5,152 bases of DNA from Bacillota bacterium. GTDB lineage: Bacteria; Bacillota; Sulfobacillia; Symbiobacteriales; Symbiobacteriaceae. Both the position numbers and the translations under genes were made by a program. The stretch covers positions 1 through 5,152 of the forward strand of contig JAQBPS010000182.1 of NCBI GenBank assembly GCA_028287415.1, written 5' to 3'. The notes beneath the pieces were generated by a model. It searched no databases and was not told the DNA's origin. It was given only the letters and a program-made list of their open reading frames with translations. Of this stretch, positions 1 through 5,152 are shown one piece after another. The first letter of the stretch is position 1, and every line of letters starts with the position of its first letter.

Positions 1-34
1 GATTACCGGGCGATCCTGTTTATATGATTCGACC

Positions 35-132
35 ATAAATATATAAAAACATGTTCACCCAGTCATCTGTGTTTGTAGCCCAAATCCGTGGAATCCGTGC
101 AATCCGTGGCCATATAAAACGCCCGCGCGCTA
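35..132 (+). repeat. 98-bp direct repeat, copy 1
   Basis: This copy aligns without gaps to 238-335 at an offset of 203 bases. I count six mismatches in 98 positions (61, 76, 78, 79, 91 and 94 of this copy). It starts in an AT-rich stretch (ATAAATATATAAAAAC), passes through TCATCTGTGTTTG, then three tandem 9-bp units at 83-91, 92-100 and 101-109 (AATCCGTGG, AATCCGTGC, AATCCGTGG), and ends in CATATAAAACGCCCGCGCGC TA. Identity stops sharply at 132. Unlike copy 2, it has no inverted arm to its left, so it looks like a 5'-truncated or recombined element. No reading frame of note crosses it. Confidence 0.9.
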
Positions 133-197
133 CAACGGTAAGGCCAGGGTGAAATGCACACGCTTTGTGCGCTGAGCAGTAGCTCATGAATAAATCA

Positions 198-322
198 TTT
201 TATAGCCACGGATTTCACGGCTTACACGGATTCGGATATAAATATATAAAAACATGTTCACCCGGTCATCTGTGTTTGGATTCCAAATCCGTGCAACCCG
301 TGCAATCCGTGGCCATATAAAA
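198..322. repeat. Long imperfect inverted repeat (MITE- or REP-like)
   Basis: The left arm 206-232 is three 9-bp units read as CCACGGATT, TCACGGCTT and ACACGGATT. The right arm 286-312 is three units of AATCCGTGC type in the opposite sense. The reverse complement of the left arm matches the right arm at 24 of 27 positions. Pairing extends outward through TTTTATA (198-204) and TATAAAA (316-322), with a two-base bulge. The loop is about 53 bases (233-285). There is no transposase frame, so it could only be non-autonomous. No target-site duplication was found. It could be a small non-autonomous element, a palindromic intergenic repeat or a structured RNA; I cannot decide between these. Confidence 0.75.
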
Positions 323-335
323 CGCCCGCGCGCTA
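238..335 (+). repeat. 98-bp direct repeat, copy 2
   Basis: This is the second copy of the repeat at 35-132, with 92 of 98 positions identical by my hand alignment. It contains the 9-bp units 286-294, 295-303 and 304-312 (AATCCGTGC, AACCCGTGC, AATCCGTGG) and the same GC-rich tail ACGCCCGCGCGCTA. Its left part forms the loop, and its units the right arm, of the hairpin at 198-322. The 105 bases between the copies are not repeated in the window. Confidence 0.9.
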
Positions 336-393
336 ACCGCCCCCAGCCGGGGCCGCGTAACCAGCGATCTCACAATCTGAACTTTTAGTAACT

Positions 394-449
394 TTGCAAA
401 AATCAAAAGGTATTGGCTATAGGTTGTTGAAATCTCATCTTGTTATCGT
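394..449 (+). promoter_or_regulatory. Possible promoter of the DUF2628-like gene
   Basis: Two weak candidates are visible. One is TTGCAA at 394-399 with TATAGG at 418-423, an 18-base spacer and four of six matches in each box. The other is an extended -10, TG-T-TATCGT, at 441-449 without a convincing -35; it would give a leader of about 20 bases. Neither is strong, and they may not be real. Confidence 0.25.
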
Positions 450-462
450 GATTAATATCCAC

Positions 463-469
463 AAGGTGG
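463..469 (+). promoter_or_regulatory. Ribosome binding site for GTG start at 477
   Basis: AAGGTGG lies seven bases before the GTG at 477. It decides the start. The nearby ATG at 484 is in another frame, and no other start in this frame is so well placed. Confidence 0.7.
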
Positions 470-476
470 GATTACT

Positions 477-1046
477 GTGACCGATGAGAACAATTTCCAG
501 CCCCCGGCCCCTCCCGCCGCTCCCCCCGTTGCCCCGCAGGACCAGACCGCTGCCACCGCCCCGCCGACACATCCTCAGTTCGCGGCACCCCCGCCCACGC
601 CCCCGACTCAGCAGCAAGGAGGCGCTCAGCAGAATGGGCAGCAGGGCGCTGCTCAACAGCCATGGCAGCAACAGCAGCAGCAGGCAGCCGGCCTGCAGAG
701 TTGGCAGCAGACCCATGAGCGGCTGCAGCAACAGGCTGGCGGCGGGGCGCCCACCTGGGAGCAACTGAAGGCCGCAGGCAACTATCAGATTCCTCCCGAG
801 TACCCGGCGGACAAGTTCAAGCCCGAGAGCTTCAGCGTGCCGGCATGGCTCCTGAGCTTCATCTGGTACATGGTCAAGGGAATGTGGCAGAAGGGCCTCG
901 TGATCCTGGGCGCCATGCTGGTGGCGTCGCGCGTACCTTTCCTCAGCCTGCCGCTCACCATCGGCGTGGCGATCTACGCCGGCATCTACGGCCACCGCGA
1001 CTACATGCGGTACTATAACAACAACAAGCAACAGTTCTGGTTCTAG
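477..1046 (+). CDS. DUF2628-like membrane protein with Pro/Gln-rich N-terminus
   Basis: The protein is 189 residues long and starts at GTG. Residues 9-44 are rich in Pro and Ala. Residues 45-87 are rich in Gln, including a run of six (64-69). Both are low-complexity and probably disordered. From residue 91 it becomes ordered: a charged linker to about 118, then FSVPAWLLSFIWYMVKGMWQ at 119-138, hydrophobic segments at about 139-150 and 153-171, and a basic, aromatic tail (YGHRDYMRYY, ending QQFWF). The aromatic-rich entry, the KGMW-type motif and two short membrane segments followed by a basic-aromatic tail resemble DUF2628 proteins, small inner-membrane proteins of unknown function. The assignment is from memory of the pattern, not a search. 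The Pro/Gln-rich half most likely faces the cytoplasm, since there is no signal peptide. The gene stands alone, with a good ribosome binding site and a terminator, which supports it over the long antisense frame covering the same bases. Confidence 0.75.
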   Translation: MTDENNFQPPAPPAAPPVAPQDQTAATAPPTHPQFAAPPPTPPTQQQGGAQQNGQQGAAQQPWQQQQQQAAGLQSWQQTHERLQQQAGGGAPTWEQLKAAGNYQIPPEYPADKFKPESFSVPAWLLSFIWYMVKGMWQKGLVILGAMLVASRVPFLSLPLTIGVAIYAGIYGHRDYMRYYNNNKQQFWF

Positions 1047-1071
1047 CCGGCAAGTAGGCCAAACAAAAGAA

Positions 1072-1101
1072 CCGCCAGCATCTGCGAACAGATGCTGGCG
1101 G
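1072..1101. terminator. Bidirectional intrinsic terminator between convergent genes
   Basis: A perfect 13-base-pair stem (CCGCCAGCATCTG at 1072-1084 with its complement at 1089-1101) closes a CGAA loop. Rightward it is followed by CTTTCATTTT. Leftward, on the other strand, it is followed by TTCTTTTGTTT. It lies 25 bases after the stop of the gene ending at 1046 and 22 bases after the stop (at 1124) of the convergent esterase gene, so one hairpin can serve both. Confidence 0.9.
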
Positions 1102-1123
1102 CTTTCATTTTCCGGTCGGGCAG

Positions 1124-1845
1124 CTACTTCTTCAGGAGCGGCTCCAGCACCGGCATCACGTTCTTCACCACGAAAACGTAACCCTCAGCAGTCGGGTGGA
1201 TGCCGTCCGGATTGTTCAGTTCCGGCTTGCCCGCCGCACCATCCAGGAAGAACGGAATCAGCGGCACATGGTACTGCTTCGCCAGGTCGACAAACGTTTG
1301 CTGGAAGGACTGCGTATACTCCGGGCCGTAGTTCGGCGGGATCTGCATGCCCGCAAGCACCAGCTTGATCTGCGCCTTCTGCAACTGCACGATCATATCT
1401 TCCAGATTTTTCCGCATCAGGGGGACCGAAGAGCCCCGCAGCCCGTCGTTGGCCCCCAGCTCGAGAATCACCACGTCCGGCTTCTGCTTCACGACATTCT
1501 GAACCCGGGCCAGGCCACCGTCGGTGGTATCCCCGGAGATACCGGCATTAACGACCCGGTACTTATACCCCCGCTTATCCAGTTCCGCCTGGAGCTGGCT
1601 CGGATAGTTCCGCTCCGGTACGACCCCCTGCCCGAACGTCAGGCTGTCGCCAAACGCTATGATCACCGGCCAACCCGTGCGGTCCACCGTCACTGGCGGC
1701 TTGGCGGGTGCGGGTGCGCTCGTCCCGCCGGGAGCTGGGCCCGGTGCTGCCGCCGGCTGCGTTTGCTTTCCATTTCCGCAGCCGCCCATAGCCAGAACGA
1801 CGATCATTACGACTAAAAGAGGATCAGCATACGGAATCTGCGCAT
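1124..1845 (-). CDS. tesA: TesA-type SGNH/GDSL esterase lipoprotein, apparent frameshift in signal peptide
   Basis: Numbering here follows the open frame that runs on to an ATG at 1882 (252 codons). All SGNH blocks are present: GDSLT with nucleophile Ser80; NAGISGDTT at 112-120, whose Gly114 helps form the oxyanion hole; ELGANDGLRG at 141-150 with Asn145; and DGIHP at 226-230 with Asp226 and His229. SGDT, NDGLRG, PANYG-like PPNYG (182-186), VPLIPFF (206-212) and DGIHP are typical of TesA (acyl-CoA thioesterase I / lysophospholipase L1) as opposed to other GDSL families. It should hydrolyse acyl esters or thioesters outside the cytoplasm. The hydrophobic stretch 22-35 ends at GGC (Cys35), a lipobox-like site with an atypical Met at -3. 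An Ala/Pro-rich linker (about 36-62) follows. I place the start at the ATG at 1845, in the next frame, because it has AGGGAG six bases upstream and gives a basic n-region MRRFRM. One extra T in the run at 1815-1818 would join it to the main frame and give about 240 residues. Without that base no good start exists. Confidence 0.9.
1812..1845 (-). other. Out-of-frame signal-peptide start with frameshift site
   Basis: Reading leftward from the ATG at 1845, the codons give MRRFRMLILF and then TAG (1815-1813). The stop falls at a run of four T (1818-1815 on this strand). With five T, or after a -1 slip at TTT-TAG, the reading continues as LVVMIVVLAMGGC in the esterase frame. That makes a textbook lipoprotein signal: MRRFRM, then a hydrophobic core, then GGC with the cysteine at position 23. 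The cause could be a homopolymer sequencing error, a real mutation, or slippage; the sequence alone cannot say which. Confidence 0.8.
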
Positions 1846-1851
1846 CGGCTA

Positions 1852-1857
1852 CTCCCT
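1852..1857 (-). promoter_or_regulatory. Ribosome binding site for esterase ATG at 1845
   Basis: AGGGAG on the minus strand lies six bases before the ATG at 1845. By contrast, nothing purine-rich lies just upstream of the ATG at 1882. This site is the main reason for choosing 1845 as the true start. Confidence 0.75.
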
Positions 1858-1865
1858 CACTTTCT

Positions 1866-1874
1866 TGATATAAC
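1866..1874 (+). promoter_or_regulatory. Extended -10 promoter of the ABC transporter genes
   Basis: TGATATAAC is an extended -10 (TG, one base, TATAAC), with five of six matches. No good -35 lies 16-18 bases upstream. Start of transcription would be near 1881, giving a leader of about 50 bases to the ATG at 1931. With the opposing box at 1881-1889 it forms an imperfect dyad. Confidence 0.45.
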
Positions 1875-1880
1875 CGCGAC

Positions 1881-1889
1881 ATTGTATCA
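1881..1889 (-). promoter_or_regulatory. Extended -10 promoter of the esterase gene
   Basis: On the minus strand TGATACAAT is an extended -10 (TG, one base, TACAAT), with five of six matches to TATAAT. The best -35 candidates, TTTAGC (1910-1905, spacer 18) or TTAGCG (1909-1904, spacer 17), match poorly, as is tolerated with an extended -10. Transcription would begin near 1873-1875, about 30 bases before the ATG at 1845. The ATG at 1882 falls inside this box and would not be on the transcript. Confidence 0.6.
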
Positions 1890-1913
1890 CAGCGGTGCCT
1901 GTACGCTAAATCT

Positions 1914-1918
1914 GGAGG
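1914..1918 (+). promoter_or_regulatory. Ribosome binding site of the ABC ATPase, wide spacing
   Basis: GGAGG ends 12 bases before the ATG at 1931, which is wider than usual. No in-frame start lies closer: the frame meets TAA at 1907, and the only other start in reach is TTG at 1934, further away. The ATG at 1920 is in another frame and almost touches the GGAGG. Confidence 0.55.
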
Positions 1919-1930
1919 AATGACTACGCT

Positions 1931-2647
1931 ATGTTGAAACTATCCGCTGTGTTTAAGACGCTGCGAAGCGGCGACCGGGTGTTGGAGGTTCTCAAACCGC
2001 TTGATCTGGATGTGCCCGATGGACAGGTACTGGCGATCGTGGGCCCTTCCGGCAGCGGCAAGTCGACCTTGCTCGGGCTGATCGCCGGCCTGGACAGCCC
2101 GTCCGGCGGCTCGATCGCAATCGACGGCGAGGAGATTACCGGCCTCAGCGAGGACGCCCTCGCACTGCTGCGTGGCCGCAAGGTCGGCATCGTGTTCCAG
2201 TCGTTCAACCTGATTCCGAACCTGACCGCTGAGGAGAACGTGAGCCTGCCGCTCGAGCTGCGCGGCGACTTCGGGGGCGATACCGCCGGCCGTGCCCGCG
2301 AACTGCTCGCCGCAGTCGGGCTGGACGAACGGCGGCACCACTACCCCGTCCAGCTCTCCGGCGGCGAACAGCAGCGGGTCGCCCTCGCCCGGGCCTTCGC
2401 TGCCCACCCCGCCCTCCTGCTGGCGGACGAGCCCACCGGCAACCTGGACACCGCCACGGGCGAGACGATCGTCGCGCTGATGCTGAGGCTGAACCGGGAG
2501 CTCGGCACCACGCTCGTCATGGTGACGCATGACCCGGACCTGGCGGCCCGTGCCGACCGGACCGTGACCCTGCGCGACGGGCGCATCGTGCAGGATGACC
2601 TGCGCGCCACGTCAGGCCGCGCCCCGCAGGGAGGCGCCGCACGATGA
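1931..2647 (+). CDS. ybbA: ABC transporter ATPase, YbbA/LolD/MacB-type
   Basis: This is a complete nucleotide-binding domain of 238 residues, the usual length for this family. In order: Walker A GPSGSGKST at 38-46, Q-loop Gln90 in VFQSFNLIPNLTAEENV, signature LSGGEQQRVALARA at 142-155, Walker B LLLADEP at 162-168 with catalytic Glu167, D-loop NLD at 171-173, and switch His200 in VTHD. The phrase FQSFNLIPNLTA.ENV and the DEPTGNLD motif are typical of the MacB/LolD/YbbA branch, which drives FtsX-like permeases. It should bind and hydrolyse ATP on the cytoplasmic face, as a dimer with the downstream permease. Its stop overlaps that gene's start by four bases, so the two are probably translationally coupled. 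The divergent TesA-type gene favours YbbA over LolD or MacB. The short C-terminal tail after about residue 222 is not conserved-looking. The ATPase assignment is very secure; the exact subfamily is inferred from context. Confidence 0.95.
   Translation: MLKLSAVFKTLRSGDRVLEVLKPLDLDVPDGQVLAIVGPSGSGKSTLLGLIAGLDSPSGGSIAIDGEEITGLSEDALALLRGRKVGIVFQSFNLIPNLTAEENVSLPLELRGDFGGDTAGRARELLAAVGLDERRHHYPVQLSGGEQQRVALARAFAAHPALLLADEPTGNLDTATGETIVALMLRLNRELGTTLVMVTHDPDLAARADRTVTLRDGRIVQDDLRATSGRAPQGGAAR
2628..2634 (+). promoter_or_regulatory. Ribosome binding site of the permease gene
   Basis: AGGGAGG, inside the end of the ATPase gene, lies nine bases before the ATG at 2644. Together with the ATGA overlap it fixes the permease start and suggests coupled translation. 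Confidence 0.65.
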
Positions 2648-5152
2648 ACTTCCCCATCCGCATGGGCCTCCGGGAACTCCGCCGGGGGCGGCGCAAGTTC
2701 ATCTTCTTCCTCCTCTGCATCGCCATCGGCGTGGCAGGGCTGGCGGGCATCAAGGGCTTCAACGCAAACCTTCAGACGGCCCTGCTCAAGGAAGCCCGCA
2801 CGCTCATGGCCGCCGACATGCAGGTCAGCCTGGGCCAGCCCGCCACCGGTGACGAGGCGAAGCTCCTCGACAGCCTGCGAGGCCGCGGCATCCAGGTGAT
2901 ACACAATACAGAGACGACCTCGATGGCGCTAAACCCCGCCACCAAGGATACGCAGTTGGTCGAGGTCAAGGCCGTGGAGCCCGGCTACCCGTTCTACGGG
3001 ACGCTGGAGGTGAACCCGGCCGCCGCCCTGACGGACGACAGCGCCCTGGTCGGCGCCGAACTGCTCGATCGCATCGGGCTGAAGGTCGGCGACACCATGA
3101 AGCTGGGGTCCGCCGCCTTCAAGGTGGCCGGTGTGATCACAAAGGAGCCCGACCGGGTGACGGCGGGCTTCGGCCTCGGGCCGCGGGTCATGATCACCCA
3201 GAAGGGCCTCGACCAGGCCAAGCTGATCCAGCTTGGCAGCCGGGCCAACCACATCTACCTGCTGAAGCTGGCAAACGATCAGCAGGTGGAGCCGGTGCGT
3301 GCAGAACTCCAGACCGCCTTCGCCAAGGACCGGGCCCGCATCGCTGACTTCCGCGAAGCACAGCCGCAGGTCAAGCGCTTCCTTGACCGGTTGACCAGCT
3401 TCCTCTCGCTCGTCTCGATGGTGGCGATGCTCGTGGGCGGCCTCGGCGTGGCGAACGCCACCCGGGTCTTCATCCAGCAGAAGCTTGACGCCATCGCCGT
3501 GATGAAATCCCTTGGCGCCACCAACCGCCAGGTTGTCGGCATCTACCTGACGCAGATGCTCGTGCTCAGCCTCGCAGGCAGCGTGCTCGGCGTGCTGCTG
3601 GGGTACGGCATTCAACTGCTGATGCCGGCGGTCGTCGGCAACTTCATGGACCTGAATCTTGCGATCACCCTGGCGCCGGACGTGGCCGCACAGGGGATTC
3701 TGGTGGGCTTGTTCACCTCGCTCCTCTTCACGCTCCTCCCCCTGAGCGCCATCGCCGATGTGAAGCCGGCGCTCGTCTTCCGGCGTGAGATGGCCGAAGG
3801 CCAGCCCCGGCCGTCGTGGCGGGTCCGGGCGCGGTCAGCCGCCCTGCTGGCGGTGATTGGGGTGGGCCTGACGCTGATCTCGACCTGGGTGGCCGGCTCC
3901 GTCACATGGGGCCTCTACTTCACGGGCGGGCTCGCGGTGGCGGTCCTGCTCCTGGGCGGCGCTGCGGCCCTGGCCGTGGGCATCACAAGGCGGATCAAGC
4001 CGCCCCGCTCCTGGCTGGCTGTGCGCCAGGGCCTCGCAAACCTCCACCGCCCCGGCAGTCAGGCTGGCGCCATTGTGCTTGCACTGGGCGTCGGCGTCAC
4101 GATGGTCCTGGCGGTCTTCCTGCTACAGCGCGGGCTGATGCGCGAGGTGCAGCTGGCCTCACCGGCAGGAGCGCCGAATATGTTCTTCATGGGCCTTCAG
4201 AATGGCGAGGCGCCCGCGTTTACGAAGACCCTGCGGGGCCTGCCCGGCGTGGAGAGCACCCCCGAACCCACCCCGATGGTGCGGGGCCGCCTGGTCACGA
4301 TTGACGGCAAGACCAGCAGTGAACTCAACCTCTCACAGGATGAGGAGCGCATGTTTAACGCCCAGTTCCAGGTGACCTACAGCGACCCGCTGCCGGTGGG
4401 CCAGGAGCTGGTGACGGGCCGCTGGTGGACACCGCAGGACACGGCGGGCAAGGCGCTGGTCTCGGTGGAGCAGGATGCAGCCAAGCGGCTCCACCTGAGC
4501 GTCGGCTCGGTGATCGAGATGAACATGGAGGGCGGCAGCCCGGTGAAGGCCGAGGTCTTCAACCTCCGCCGCACCGCTGACTTCCGGGCGGGCGGGGCCT
4601 TCAACTTCGTCTTTGCGCCGAACGCCCTGCAGGGCGTACCGGTCAGCTACCTGGCCCAGGCCCGGGTGCAGCCCGCCGCTGCCGGCCCGGTGCAGAAGGC
4701 GCTGGTGGCCAAGTACCCCTCACTGACCGTCATCAACCTGAACGATGTGCTTCAGACCGTCGGCACGGTGATGGACCGGATTGGCCTGGTGATCCGCTTC
4801 GTGGCAGGCTTCTCCGTTGCCGCCGGGCTGATCATCCTCGCCTCCTCGATCGCTGCGACCAAGTTCCGCCGGACCCGGGAGGCGGTGCTCTATAAGACCC
4901 TGGGCGCCAGCCGCAAGCGTGTGCTCCAGATCTTTGCGATGGAGTACACCGCCCTCGGGTTCGTGGCGGGGATCATGGGCGCCGGGCTGGCAACAGCCGC
5001 CGCCTGGGGCACCCTGACCTACGTGATGCAGGTCAAGTATCACTTCGAGATCCTGCCGCTGCTGGCAGGGGTGGCCATTACCGTCGTGCTGACGGTGGTG
5101 GTGGGCGTGGTCAGTACGCTCGACGTGCTGGCCGCCAAGCCGCTCCAGGTGC
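2644..5152 (+). CDS. ybbP: FtsX/MacB-like ABC permease, YbbP-type (3' end outside window)
   Basis: The frame is open for 836 codons to the window edge, with no stop or frameshift. The last visible residues, LAAKPLQV, look like the usual C-terminus (KPLEVLR-type), so probably only a few residues are missing. Membrane segments by eye are near 20-38, 250-275, 300-323, 350-372, 400-418, 422-444, 474-495, 715-737, 764-789 and 803-825. Two large extracytoplasmic domains (about 39-245 and 496-712) are of the MacB_PCD kind. Two FtsX domains repeat the same cytoplasmic motif: KLDAIAVMKSLGATNRQVVG at 280-299 and EAVLYKTLGASRKRVLQIF at 746-764, likely the coupling segments that touch the ATPase. A single chain with two FtsX domains and about ten helices matches E. 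coli YbbP (about 800 residues) and not MacB or LolC/E, which have four. It should form the membrane part of a mechanotransmission-type complex with the preceding ATPase. The substrate is not shown by the sequence. Confidence 0.93.
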   Translation, partial: MNFPIRMGLRELRRGRRKFIFFLLCIAIGVAGLAGIKGFNANLQTALLKEARTLMAADMQVSLGQPATGDEAKLLDSLRGRGIQVIHNTETTSMALNPATKDTQLVEVKAVEPGYPFYGTLEVNPAAALTDDSALVGAELLDRIGLKVGDTMKLGSAAFKVAGVITKEPDRVTAGFGLGPRVMITQKGLDQAKLIQLGSRANHIYLLKLANDQQVEPVRAELQTAFAKDRARIADFREAQPQVKRFLDRLTSFLSLVSMVAMLVGGLGVANATRVFIQQKLDAIAVMKSLGATNRQVVGIYLTQMLVLSLAGSVLGVLLGYGIQLLMPAVVGNFMDLNLAITLAPDVAAQGILVGLFTSLLFTLLPLSAIADVKPALVFRREMAEGQPRPSWRVRARSAALLAVIGVGLTLISTWVAGSVTWGLYFTGGLAVAVLLLGGAAALAVGITRRIKPPRSWLAVRQGLANLHRPGSQAGAIVLALGVGVTMVLAVFLLQRGLMREVQLASPAGAPNMFFMGLQNGEAPAFTKTLRGLPGVESTPEPTPMVRGRLVTIDGKTSSELNLSQDEERMFNAQFQVTYSDPLPVGQELVTGRWWTPQDTAGKALVSVEQDAAKRLHLSVGSVIEMNMEGGSPVKAEVFNLRRTADFRAGGAFNFVFAPNALQGVPVSYLAQARVQPAAAGPVQKALVAKYPSLTVINLNDVLQTVGTVMDRIGLVIRFVAGFSVAAGLIILASSIAATKFRRTREAVLYKTLGASRKRVLQIFAMEYTALGFVAGIMGAGLATAAAWGTLTYVMQVKYHFEILPLLAGVAITVVLTVVVGVVSTLDVLAAKPLQV

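Larger units (their letters stand above)
1..476. other. Gene-free left flank with repeats
   Basis: I see no credible coding region on either strand here. The stretch is AT-richer than the rest of the window and holds the direct repeats and the inverted repeat listed separately. Between the repeats, 156-170 can form a short hairpin (GCACA, five-base loop, TGTGC). After the second repeat, 341-352 can form a four-base-pair C/G stem with no T-run behind it. The last ~100 bases are non-repetitive and are the natural place for the promoter of the gene starting at 477. Confidence 0.7.

Noticed and set aside
35..335. CRISPR array
   Set aside because: There are only two 98-base copies with a 105-base gap, plus internal 9-bp tandem units; no regular repeat-spacer pattern and no cas genes.
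341..352. Hairpin CCCC-AGCC-GGGG as a terminator
   Set aside because: The stem has only four base pairs with no T-run after it, and no gene ends just upstream.
435..1031. 198-codon minus-strand frame opposite the DUF2628-like gene
   Set aside because: Its Arg/Leu/His-rich composition is what the complement of a GC-rich gene produces. The plus frame has a good ribosome binding site, a membrane domain pattern and a terminator.
1880..1882. ATG at 1882 (minus) as esterase start
   Set aside because: It overlaps the TACAAT box, has no ribosome binding site, and gives an acidic N-terminus instead of a signal peptide.
1920..1937. Tiny frame ATG-ACT-ACG-CTA-TGT-TGA overlapping the ATPase start, as a leader peptide
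   Set aside because: Its ATG is only one base from the GGAGG, too close for initiation, and five codons carry no recognisable attenuation signal.
2929..3615. 228-codon minus-strand frame inside the permease gene
   Set aside because: It is antisense to a fully conserved-looking permease and its translation is His/Gln/Asp-rich without domain motifs.
3816..4304. 162-codon plus-strand frame within the permease
   Set aside because: Its composition is Gly/Arg/Pro-rich, and it overlaps the permease's membrane segments in another frame.
1931..5152. MacAB drug efflux or LolCDE lipoprotein export system
   Set aside because: ATPase and permease are separate genes, no MacA-type adaptor is present, and the permease has two FtsX domains and about ten helices instead of four.

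Overview
The window comes from a GC-rich bacterial chromosome. Coding DNA is strongly GC-biased at third codon positions, while the first ~475 bases are clearly more AT-rich. The sequence does not name a species. Intergenic repeats built from ATCCGTG-type units are, as I recall, common in large-genome phyla such as Planctomycetes, Verrucomicrobia and Armatimonadota, but that is only a weak hint.

Layout. Bases 1-476 hold no gene. They carry a 98-bp direct repeat (35-132 and 238-335) and a long imperfect hairpin (198-322) whose arms are each three 9-bp units. Bases 477-1046 (+) encode a 189-residue membrane protein with a Pro/Gln-rich N-terminal half and a DUF2628-like C-terminal half. A strong hairpin (1072-1101) lies between this gene and the next, which converges on it, and probably terminates both. 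Bases 1124-1845 (-) encode a TesA-type SGNH/GDSL esterase, apparently a lipoprotein, whose signal peptide seems to be split by a one-base frameshift. Bases 1846-1930 form a short divergent promoter region with a dyad of two facing extended -10 elements. Bases 1931-2647 (+) encode an ABC ATPase, and 2644 to the window end (+) encodes an FtsX/MacB-type permease of at least 836 residues with about ten membrane segments. The ATPase and permease genes overlap by four bases (ATGA).

How the genes fit together. A TesA-like esterase divergent from a YbbA-like ATPase and a YbbP-like ten-helix permease is the same arrangement as tesA / ybbA-ybbP in Escherichia coli. The likely reading is one functional module: a mechanotransmission-type (type VII) ABC complex working with an extracytoplasmic esterase on hydrophobic ester substrates at the membrane. 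Here the esterase appears to be tethered by a lipid anchor and an Ala/Pro-rich linker instead of being a free periplasmic protein. The most notable points are the repairable frameshift that reveals the true lipoprotein start, the conserved module in tethered form, the symmetric divergent promoter and the repeat element at the left end.
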